This document shows positions 1 through 6,859 of a stretch of DNA of 16,978 nt, one piece after another. The DNA comes from JBGQBN01 sp041494805 (lineage in GTDB: Bacteria > Acidobacteriota > Terriglobia > Terriglobales > Acidobacteriaceae). Below the pieces are notes generated by a model. The model was given only the letters and a program-made list of their open reading frames with translations. It was not told the origin of the DNA and ran no database searches. Position 1 is the first letter of the stretch, and each line of letters starts with the position of its first letter. Where the stretch lies: the NCBI GenBank assembly GCA_041494805.1, contig JBGQBN010000072.1:1-16978 (forward strand), given 5' to 3'. Position numbers and translations under genes: made by a program.

Positions 1-738
1 CTTGATCTCGGCCACGAGCTCCTCGGGCATCGGGAACACCGACGCGATCGCGAGCTTGATCGCCTCCGATGTGCGCTCGCCGAGAAGGAGCGAGTACTCC
101 TTCTTCACGTGCTGGATGATCGCTTCGTCGAGCTCGTCGCCGCCGATCCGGATGCTGGTCGAGGTGACGATGCCGCCGAGCGAGATGACCGCGACCTCGG
201 TGGTGCCACCGCCGATGTCGACGACCATGTTGCCGCTGGGCTCGGTAATCGGCAGCCCCGCGCCAATGGCCGCCACCATGGCCTGTTCCACCAGGTGTAC
301 CTCGCTGGCTTTGGCGCGATAAGCCGAGTCCATGACCGCGCGCTTTTCCACTTGGGTGATTTCCGAAGGCACTCCGATCACGATGCGGGGATGCACCAGC
401 ATCTTGCGGTTGTGCGCCTTCTGGATGAAATAATTCAGCATCTTCTCGGTGACTTTGAAGTCCGCGATCACGCCATCTTTCATGGGCTTGATGGCGACGA
501 TGTTGCCCGGAGTTCGGCCCAGCATTTCCTTGGCCTCTTTGCCCACGGCCTCGACTTCGCCCGTGTTCTTGTTGATGGCCACAATGGAAGGCTCGTTCAC
601 CACGATGCCCTTGCCGCGCGCATACACCAGCGTGTTGGCTGTGCCCAGGTCGATCGCGAGGTCGCTGGAAAAAACGCTGAACAACGATCTCAGGTTGTGC
701 CAGCGCGAGGCGCTGGAATGAAAGCCGTTGGATGACAT
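1..738 (-). CDS. mreB: Rod shape-determining protein MreB (5' part; 3' end beyond window)
   Basis: MreB is a bacterial actin homologue. It polymerises on ATP under the inner membrane and guides the lateral wall synthesis machinery (MreC, MreD, RodA, PBP2). The visible 246 codons read from ATG at 738 to the left edge without a stop; the family is usually about 340-350 residues, so roughly 100 are missing. The actin-fold phosphate loops are clear: DLGTANT at residues 30-36 and DIGGGTTE at 174-181. VNEPSIVAI (48-56) and GVPSEITQVEKRAV (122-135) are MreB-typical. About 20 residues precede the SDLAIDLGT block, slightly more than in E. coli MreB, but no other start codon is better; only a weak purine-rich stretch precedes ATG. 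mreC and mreD would be expected just outside the window on the left. The divergence from ordinary actin-like proteins such as DnaK is clear, so identity is very likely. Confidence 0.96.
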   Translation of the reverse strand, partial: MSSNGFHSSASRWHNLRSLFSVFSSDLAIDLGTANTLVYARGKGIVVNEPSIVAINKNTGEVEAVGKEAKEMLGRTPGNIVAIKPMKDGVIADFKVTEKMLNYFIQKAHNRKMLVHPRIVIGVPSEITQVEKRAVMDSAYRAKASEVHLVEQAMVAAIGAGLPITEPSGNMVVDIGGGTTEVAVISLGGIVTSTSIRIGGDELDEAIIQHVKKEYSLLLGERTSEAIKLAIASVFPMPEELVAEIK

Positions 739-905
739 ACGCGAACTTTTCTCTCTGGTCCCTAGGTCGAGGACTCGGTCATTCCGGGCTATGCCCCGTT
801 ACTCTTGTCCGTAGCTGGTGGGGGCCGGTCTTTAATTCTATGGGATATCCCCGGTCCCTACCGTACACCAAAGTTCTTGCACCTCAGGGAGAAAACCGTC
901 CTCCC
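739..905. other. Intergenic region upstream of mreB
   Basis: This 167-bp gap separates mreB from the FecR-domain gene; both are on the minus strand. It should hold the mreB promoter, but I find no convincing -35/-10 pair. A TAGAAT hexamer is present on the minus strand near 834-839, without a good -35 at 16-18 bp. A 10-bp perfect palindrome, GGGATATCCC, lies at 842-851. No coding potential is evident. Confidence 0.4.
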
Positions 906-2198
906 CTACTGGATCACTACTTTCTTCTGCAGCGTATTGACCCCGCCTTGCGCGTTTTGCGCTGTGATCGTAATCACGCTCTCCCCTGGTGCCAAGGGAG
1001 GCGTGAAGTAATGAAAGCTGCCATCGCTGCCCACCACCGGCACTTCCCGTCCATTGACCATCACCCGGGCTCCCACCTCGGTTTTCCCGGTTAACTCGAT
1101 GACGTGTCCATGTTGCACAAACGGCTCCAGTTCCAGGTCGATCGCGGTCGTGTCCTTGCCCTTGGGGATGATGGTAAACCGGTTCTTTTCGCTCTCTACC
1201 GATTCTTTGCTTTGCGCATCATAGGACTGGACCAGCCAGTAGTACGCCCCCTTGTCCAGCCCCGTGACCAATACGTCCGCCGTGTCCACCTTGCGGTCGA
1301 CAATGGTCGAGGAAAAGTAGGGGTTGCGCGAAATGCGCAGGCGATACCCGACCGCGTTGGCCATCACCGTCCAGGAAAACTCTATCGGCTTGGGATCTCC
1401 CTGCACGAAAATCGGCATCATGTTGGCCGGGGAAATCGGCGTTGGCGGCCCGATCTCCTTCAACTTGGCCATGCGCGGCGACTCCGACTGGAAGGCGACC
1501 TTTTCCCAATCGGCCAGGTGAACGACCTCGCCATTGCGCGTGATCTCGCCCGTTCCCTTCTTCAGCAAGATCTCGTGCTGGTCGGCCTTGGGGTCGTTGT
1601 GCACCATGGCCGCGCTGTCCGGCGCAAGGGAAGCGGTGGCGCCCGCCACAATGACCTGCGACTTGGAACCTTGCACGTAGGTGGCGGTAGTCAGATCTAC
1701 CGTTCCTGTGCTTACGGCCACGGCCACATTGGTCTGCTGCTGCTCGTTGGCCGAGTTTTCCTCGATCACGATCAGGGAATCCTGCTTCACCGTGTAGTTG
1801 GTCCCATCATTGAAAACGATCTTGGCCATGCCTTCCGAGCCGGTCTGCACCACGTCACCCTTTTCCAGCGGCACGTTGTAGTCGGCGGTCACCCAACTGT
1901 TGCTGTTCGACTTCTTTACCCGCACCGTGCCGTCCAGGGCCGTAATATGGGCCTGCTGGGAGTTCATGGTGCCGGACTTGGCGGGACCCCCCGCCGCTCC
2001 GGCAACCCTCTCCAACAGGTTGCTGGCCAAGCTGTTAGCCGTCCGAATGCCGTTCTCGGTGAACTGCGGAAACGCGAACCGCAGGCCCACAAAAAAGACC
2101 AGCATGATCGCCAATACCGCCAGCGCCACGCTGCGGTAGGTTACCGTCTTCCACGCAATGTGGATTCCCGGCTTGCGATTCGAGGACACTAAGGCCAC
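906..2198 (-). CDS. Membrane-anchored FecR-domain protein with Fn3-like and Ig-like C-terminal domains
   Basis: The product (430 aa) has a short cytoplasmic N-terminus, one membrane segment at about residues 22-42, and a long extracytoplasmic part, so it is probably anchored in the inner membrane facing the periplasm. Residues about 82-235 match a FecR domain (ITALDGTVRV, LEKGDVVQTGSEGMAKIVF, then a TGTVDL turn). Residues about 250-345 look like a fibronectin-III-type repeat (IEFSWT, AVGYRLRIS, YYWLVQSYD). Residues 355-430 resemble a bacterial Ig-like domain (VMVNGREVPV, GSFHYFTPPLAPGESVITITAQN). FecR proper relays ferric-citrate signal from a TonB receptor to a sigma factor, but many FecR-domain proteins are only structural or sensory. 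It lies 159 bp downstream of the kinase gene and could be read from the same transcript or from its own promoter. The start is GTG at 2198 with no strong Shine-Dalgarno; an in-frame GTG three codons in is possible. Function beyond domain content is unknown. Confidence 0.8.
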   Translation of the reverse strand: MALVSSNRKPGIHIAWKTVTYRSVALAVLAIMLVFFVGLRFAFPQFTENGIRTANSLASNLLERVAGAAGGPAKSGTMNSQQAHITALDGTVRVKKSNSNSWVTADYNVPLEKGDVVQTGSEGMAKIVFNDGTNYTVKQDSLIVIEENSANEQQQTNVAVAVSTGTVDLTTATYVQGSKSQVIVAGATASLAPDSAAMVHNDPKADQHEILLKKGTGEITRNGEVVHLADWEKVAFQSESPRMAKLKEIGPPTPISPANMMPIFVQGDPKPIEFSWTVMANAVGYRLRISRNPYFSSTIVDRKVDTADVLVTGLDKGAYYWLVQSYDAQSKESVESEKNRFTIIPKGKDTTAIDLELEPFVQHGHVIELTGKTEVGARVMVNGREVPVVGSDGSFHYFTPPLAPGESVITITAQNAQGGVNTLQKKVVIQ

Positions 2199-2220
2199 TG
2201 GGACCCAGCCAAACTTAGAG

Positions 2221-2249
2221 AATATGGGGTAATTTGAACACTATCACAA
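2221..2249 (-). promoter_or_regulatory. Possible sigma-70 promoter for the FecR-domain gene
   Basis: On the minus strand TTGTGA (2249-2244) and CATATT (2226-2221) are separated by 17 bp. Each matches the consensus hexamers at four of six positions. Transcription would start near 2214, giving a leader of about 16 nt before the GTG start. The match is moderate and could occur by chance. Confidence 0.3.
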
Positions 2250-2357
2250 GCTTAACTGGGCGAAAACAGGTAATCCACTTGGGTCACAGAACCCGTGGTG
2301 CATGTCCGGCGGTGCTATAGGCCGGCACTGGGGACCGCTCCCCGCATGGAGCATGGC

Positions 2358-3854
2358 TCACCCAACGGCAGCAGATGCTTTTGTGGCGGCAAAACCCTGG
2401 CTGCTTGCCGCAAGAGAAAAAGAGAAAGTCGCACCCTTCTCCACTTCACCGTCCGCCCAGATACGTCCGCCGTGTTTTCGGATAATGCGTTGGACCGTGG
2501 CGAGTCCTATCCCTGTCCCTTCAAAGTCCTCCGTGCGGTGGAGGCGCTGGAAGGCGCCGAAGAGCTTGCTGGCATATTGCTGATTAAAGCCGGCGCCGTT
2601 ATCGCGAATGAAGATTACGGGTGCGCCGTCCGTGGCGACATGGCCGACTTGGATGACAGTAAACTCGCGGCGCCGCGTATATTTGACCGCATTCGACAGC
2701 AGGTTGGCGAACACTTGTTTCATCAATCCTGGGTCGCAATCTATGACAGGCAACTCTCCGATGCGCCACTCGATTTGACGGCCCTCCAATTCCGGCTGGA
2801 TGTCTTGGAGCGCAGACTGCAACAGGGAATTCAGGTCCGTTTGTTGCCAGACGAGTTCCTGACGCCCGACCTTCCCCAGCTTCAACAAGTCGTCGACCAG
2901 CATACCCATGTTCTCTACCCCGCTCAGGATTCGTCGCAAATGGCCCTGGGCGGCGGCATCCAACGTCGTGCCGTATTCTTCTTCCAGCAGCCTGGCGAAG
3001 CCCCCGATGTGACGCAGCGGGGCGCGGAGGTCGTGGGAAACGGAATAGGAAAAAGCTTCCAGCTCCAGGTTCACGGCGTTGAGCTGTGCGGTGCGCTCCT
3101 GTACCCGTTGCTCCAAGTTGTCGCGGGTTTCTCGCAAGGCCGTGTCACGCTCTTCAATCTGCGCCAGCATTTCATTGAAAGTCCCGATCAGGATCGCCAA
3201 CTCGTCGCGGTTGCCGGTGGTGGGCGCCCGGACCGAGTAGACTTTATCCCGGGAAACAATGCGAGCGGTCTCCGCCAGCTGCACGATGGGATCGGCGATG
3301 GCCCGCCGGATGATCGATGACGTTAACAGGGCCACCACCAGGGACGTTAACAATACGGCCACGACGATTATGACGTACTGCTTCAGGCGGTCGATCGACT
3401 CCTGGAGGTCCGATTGGATGTAGACGGTGCCAGCCGGCTTTCCCTGGAAGACGATCGAGCGCAGCACCACCATCTGACCATCCCGTAAGCGAAGCTGTGT
3501 TCTTGCCGTCAGAATTGGAGGCAGTTGCAAGGCTCCGCTCCCGCGATGGCGCCAATACGCGGCGAACGGTCGACCGTCCGGCGTGTAGATACCCGCCGAA
3601 ATGATGTTGGGAGAGTTATGCAACGCCGACAACGTTTTCTCAGCTGACTGAGGGTCGTTGAACAACAGCGCGGAGACGCTGTTGGAACCAACAATTTGGG
3701 CTTGGATCGAAAGACTACGGATCATGCTCTCCCGGAAAGTGATCAGGTCGTATGCAACAAATGCCGCGCAGGCCAACAGCAGGGCCACGCCACTTGCCAG
3801 CAGGTTCATCCAGGTCAGTTTCCTGGAAATCGAATAGTCGCGCACTCTGAGCAT
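2358..3854 (-). CDS. Sensor histidine kinase with CHASE8-like periplasmic domain and HAMP
   Basis: A 498-aa inner-membrane sensor kinase. Membrane segments lie at about residues 13-36 and 159-182 and bracket a periplasmic domain of about 120 residues. That domain (QIVGSNSVSALLFNDPQSAEKTLSAL, then SAGIYTPDGR) resembles the CHASE8 domain of YfiN/TpbB. A HAMP linker follows at about 182-235, then a coiled region. The H-box SVSHDLRAPLRHIGGF places the phospho-acceptor at His274. The ATPase domain has the N-box (FANLLSNAVKY, N384/N388), G1 (DNGAG, 418-422), the F-box (FGAFQRLH) and G2 (GTGIGL, 446-451), so it looks active. Start is ATG at 3854, 18 nt after the YfiR gene stop, so the two are surely cotranscribed. 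No receiver domain or response regulator gene is present in the window, so its partner is elsewhere. YfiR probably docks on the periplasmic domain, as YfiR does on YfiN; this is inference. Confidence 0.9.
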   Translation of the reverse strand: MLRVRDYSISRKLTWMNLLASGVALLLACAAFVAYDLITFRESMIRSLSIQAQIVGSNSVSALLFNDPQSAEKTLSALHNSPNIISAGIYTPDGRPFAAYWRHRGSGALQLPPILTARTQLRLRDGQMVVLRSIVFQGKPAGTVYIQSDLQESIDRLKQYVIIVVAVLLTSLVVALLTSSIIRRAIADPIVQLAETARIVSRDKVYSVRAPTTGNRDELAILIGTFNEMLAQIEERDTALRETRDNLEQRVQERTAQLNAVNLELEAFSYSVSHDLRAPLRHIGGFARLLEEEYGTTLDAAAQGHLRRILSGVENMGMLVDDLLKLGKVGRQELVWQQTDLNSLLQSALQDIQPELEGRQIEWRIGELPVIDCDPGLMKQVFANLLSNAVKYTRRREFTVIQVGHVATDGAPVIFIRDNGAGFNQQYASKLFGAFQRLHRTEDFEGTGIGLATVQRIIRKHGGRIWADGEVEKGATFSFSLAASSQGFAATKASAAVG

Positions 3855-3872
3855 GGTCGATCCGTCTCCAAC

Positions 3873-4490
3873 CTAGGGACTTCTTCTCACCTGGACCGCT
3901 AACTTGAGCAGTTCAGAACTCAGAGTTAGACCGGCGTGGTCGGCTGGCGTTAAGTTCACCTCGAAACGCACCCGGTTACCGTCCAAAACGAACTGGACCA
4001 TGCCACCGCGGCGCGAAAATTGGGGCAGATCACTGACGGTTAGGACACTGGTGTCATCCAGCGCCGCCAGGACCTGTTTCAGTTGGCTGTCCTCCGAAGA
4101 ACTTATGAACAGAATTCGGCAATTCACCGCGTCCCGCGGTCTCGGGATTCGCTTGACGGCCACGTTCTTGCCGGCAATGGTCTCACCGGCTAGGGCTGCA
4201 TCGAGAGCCGAGCCGAACGGATCCTGCCCGAGCACACAAATGGTGAAGGAGTCGCCGTTGTCCGCCCTGGCCTTAGCTGGCCATTCGACAAATCCGCCAA
4301 AGTTGTAGAGATAAGCCGCCTTGACGTCGTAGTCGGTGGGTTTTGAACCCTGTGCCCACAGGCTCGGAACCACAACCAGCGCCCACGCGAGTGCCACAGC
4401 CGTGAGCCAGGGTCGAGGACTATGAGCACGCCGAGCCCAATGACCTTGCGGAATGCACCGGAGAAATTCTGTGCCGCGAACAGGCCTCAT
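3873..4490 (-). CDS. YfiR family (DUF4154) periplasmic protein
   Basis: The 205-aa product has a long basic N-terminus and a hydrophobic stretch at about residues 29-45 ending in SLWAQ, consistent with Sec export to the periplasm. The mature part carries the family hallmark VKAAYLYNFGGFVEWP (56-71), then FTICVLGQDPFG, GKNVAVKR, CRILFISSSE and the C-terminal GNRVRFEVNL block. In Pseudomonas, YfiR binds and represses the diguanylate cyclase YfiN. Cys85 and Cys124 are 39 residues apart, the spacing I recall for the Cys71-Cys110 pair of Pseudomonas YfiR; the second disulfide pair of that protein is absent. An upstream in-frame start at 4646 exists, but ATG 4490 lies 5 nt after the receptor stop and gives a sensible signal peptide, so I prefer it. 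No strong Shine-Dalgarno is visible, suggesting translational coupling. Flanked by the receptor and the kinase in one operon. Confidence 0.88.
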   Translation of the reverse strand: MRPVRGTEFLRCIPQGHWARRAHSPRPWLTAVALAWALVVVPSLWAQGSKPTDYDVKAAYLYNFGGFVEWPAKARADNGDSFTICVLGQDPFGSALDAALAGETIAGKNVAVKRIPRPRDAVNCRILFISSSEDSQLKQVLAALDDTSVLTVSDLPQFSRRGGMVQFVLDGNRVRFEVNLTPADHAGLTLSSELLKLAVQVRRSP

Positions 4491-4495
4491 GAATG

Positions 4496-6633
4496 TCAAT
4501 TTGCGTCGCGTCGCCACGTTATTTGTGCGTAGATACTTCGCTTGATCCCGACCAATGGTCCAGCGTCGCCTCCGAACTCGGTGTGTTGGGGCTGGAGCAA
4601 GCTCGCTCCCACAACAGAAAATTCGAGCTCTCGAGTGGTATGCCAAGCCAGGCGTACGTCCGCGGTGCTGAAACTCTTTACCAATTGGGCGGGCAGGGCG
4701 CTGACGTAACGATAAGTCTGGTCAAACTCCAGTTTCTTTGGCAGATTCACGAAAGACTGAATCACCACCTGGTGCCGTGGGCTCGATCCCTCATAGTTGG
4801 GGACACTGGTGGGGTCATTGCTCCCCGGCCCATTTTCCATGTGCATCTCCAGGTGCGAATAGGAGGTTTTCAGTTCCCACCAACTCGTCGGCTTCCAATC
4901 GGGCGTCACTTCGAATCCTTTCGTGGTGCCTCGGATTCCGTTACTGGTAAGCAGCGGAAGAATCGCATGCACCGGCAGTGGCGACGCTTCCAGAAATGGC
5001 GAGCCCACTTGAAAGCTATAGAGGTCGTTGTAGTCGTTGTAAAACACCGCAACATCCAGATAGAAGTGGGAACTACCAGGGTCCGGTACCCGGCTTCATA
5101 GGCGATCAATTCTTCGGAACGGAACTGGCGGTTGCCGCCGGCGCGTAAATAAATGGGCAGCGGCGTCACCGTCGCGAAAAAGTTAATCTGAATGTCCTCG
5201 TCGAGACGAGACGGAGTTCGGACCGCCCGGGTGACGGAGCCCCAGAAGGATTGTCGTGGGGTGCGGTTCCACAACAGACGCGCGCTCGGCTGCACTTCGA
5301 AGCCGGTGTAGTTGTTATGTTCGAGCTTCGATCCCAAGGTCAGCGAAAGTCGGCGGTGAAAGAAGGGAATCTCATCCTGCACGAAGCCGCTGTAGATCTG
5401 GTCCGTCATGTGGTGCGGCAGGAAGTCGATCGTCGGGACCAGTTGCACAACATTCGACGGACTCACCCGCGCCCCCAGCCCCCAGAGGAAGTTTTGCTGC
5501 CCCGGCAGGGTCAAATGATGGAGGAAGTCGACGTCGAAGGTATTGCGAGTCTCTCCGAATTCAGGCTCGAAATGGTTCGTGCGGTCAAAGTAAGCCTGAA
5601 CCTGGAAGTCCGATCGCTCGTTCAGCACGCGCTTCCAGCGGCCCAGCAAGTTCCCGCCCGTCAACTCCGCGTTGCCATCAACCGTAACTTGGGAGGGAGG
5701 CGAATACAGTGCGTACTGGGTCGTTTCCCCGGCAATCTCACGATAGATGTCGCCTTGAGACGTGAAGGTATCGCGTGCGCCCAGATCCCGGTCCGCCCGG
5801 AACCCGGCTTGGCCCATTCGCCAATCATCGAAATTCCTGCCATCCGAGTGAAACGCGGGACTGCGGGTGAAGCCCATGCCGTACACACGATAGTTGAAGC
5901 CCCGGTCGTTCCCGCCTCCATAGCGGAAGGCGCCGGTACCCTGGTCAACATTGCCGCCTCCCACGGACACCATCGACCCGTGGGTATCTTTGGCGCTCTT
6001 GGTGATGATATTGATGACCCCGTTAACGGCATTGGCTCCCCAAATGGTGCCTCCGGGTCCCCGGATCACCTCAATGCGCTCAATGTCCTCGAGCGGGGTA
6101 GCCTGGACTTGCCAATACACACCCGCGAAGAGCGGCGTGTAAACGCTGCGTCCGTCGATCAGTACGAGCAGTTTGCTGGCTAAGACCGCTCCAAACCCGC
6201 GAATGCCAACGGACCAGTGATCGGAGTCGAGTCTAGCCACCTCAACCCCCGGTGCCAATCGCAGGATTTCTGGGATGCTGGTGGCGCCGGACCGGCGTAT
6301 GTCCTCCTGCGTAATGACGTAGATCGCCGCTGCCGTTCGCCAAACCTGCGCCGGTTCTTTTGAGGCCGTTGTAACTTCAGTGTTTCCCAGTTGTTCGAGG
6401 CTCAGGTGAGTGAGACGTCCCGTAGCCGCTTGGTCTGCCTGCGGAGTATCCGCCCGGCTTTCCCCGACCAGCCCACTGACCCCCAGCAAACAGAACAGGA
6501 TCTCTCGCAGTGCACGGTGGCGAATCAAACCCGTGACCGAGCGCCAGAATGCCACTGGCTCGCTCGTGCTGTCTGGTTGGCCGGGGGTTCGGACAAGAGC
6601 GGAACAAGGTGGCTTGTTCATAGGCAATCTCAT
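4496..6633 (-). pseudogene. TonB-dependent outer-membrane receptor, split by a 1-nt frameshift
   Basis: TonB-dependent receptors take up siderophores, cobalamin or other large ligands across the outer membrane, energised by TonB-ExbB-ExbD. The N-terminal part has an export signal ending near GESRADT, a TonB-box-like stretch before NTEVTTASKEP, and a plug domain (YVITQEDIRRSGATSIPEIL, GIRGFG, LVLIDGRSVY, IERIEVIRGPGG, NAVNGVINIITKSA). Barrel strands follow. The first reading frame, ending at 4906, turns to nonsense after GYRTLVVP near 5070. The sense reading resumes in another frame (FYLDVAVFYNDYNDLYSFQ) and runs to TGA at 4496. One base missing from the C-run at 5068-5070 explains both; restoring it gives VVPHFYLDVAVFY, about 710 residues. 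It may be a real mutation or a sequencing/assembly error. Start choice is uncertain: ATG 6633, ATG 6621 or an upstream TTG at 6684. First gene of the operon with the YfiR and kinase genes. Confidence 0.85.
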
Positions 6634-6859
6634 GATCGTGCGTGAGTTCGTCTCAACAGCGTTCGGTCGGGAGACCGGACCCAAATGGCAATACCTTATG
6701 GTTCGATCTGGCCTCGTACAAGACCCTTTGGTCTTTCCATCGGCAAAAGAGCATCATTGCTTTAGCCGAGCCCCGGACCGACTACTCTGTCTCGCCTCAC
6801 TTGCCGCGCCTTAAGCCGGGCTGTAGCATGAATAGTTCCCAGGATTCTTAGGAGGCCTC
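6634..6859. other. Divergent intergenic region between the receptor operon and the aldehyde dehydrogenase
   Basis: About 226 bp holding the start regions of two divergent transcripts. Small hairpins are visible at 6720-6735 (AAGACC/GGTCTT around CTTT) and at 6665-6676 (GGTC/GACC). No recognised riboswitch core can be completed on the strand that leads into the receptor gene; neither a cobalamin box nor a full c-di-GMP core is present. Confidence 0.4.
6801..6829 (+). promoter_or_regulatory. Possible promoter of the aldehyde dehydrogenase gene
   Basis: TTGCCG at 6801-6806 and TAGCAT at 6824-6829 are spaced by exactly 17 bp, each matching four of six sigma-70 consensus bases. Transcription would begin near 6836, leaving a short leader that contains the AGGAGG site at 6850-6855. 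Confidence 0.35.

Noticed and set aside
842..851. GGGATATCCC palindrome as an operator for mreB
   Set aside because: A single 10-bp palindrome with no paired promoter or known regulator is too weak to call as a site.
1104..2192. Long open frame on the plus strand opposite the FecR-domain gene
   Set aside because: Its translation is Arg/His/Gly-rich with no domain logic; the minus-strand frame has a TM segment and clear domains. It is a by-product of high GC in third codon positions.
4491..4646. Upstream extension of the YfiR gene to 4646
   Set aside because: It would overlap the receptor's 3' end by about 150 bp and push the signal peptide far from the N-terminus. ATG 4490 follows the receptor stop directly.
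5060..5080. Programmed ribosomal frameshift in the receptor gene
   Set aside because: There is no slippery heptamer or downstream structure of the usual kind, and receptors are not known to need frameshifting. A plain one-base loss is simpler.
5251..6183. A 310-codon plus-strand open frame opposite the receptor
   Set aside because: The minus strand encodes a recognisable plug domain here; the plus-strand translation has no family features.
6690..6800. Possible c-di-GMP riboswitch before the receptor operon
   Set aside because: A stretch reading GGCTAAAG and later GCCGATGG on the minus strand recalls part of a GEMM element, and YfiR links to c-di-GMP made it tempting, but the conserved 5' half and the G-rich loop are missing.
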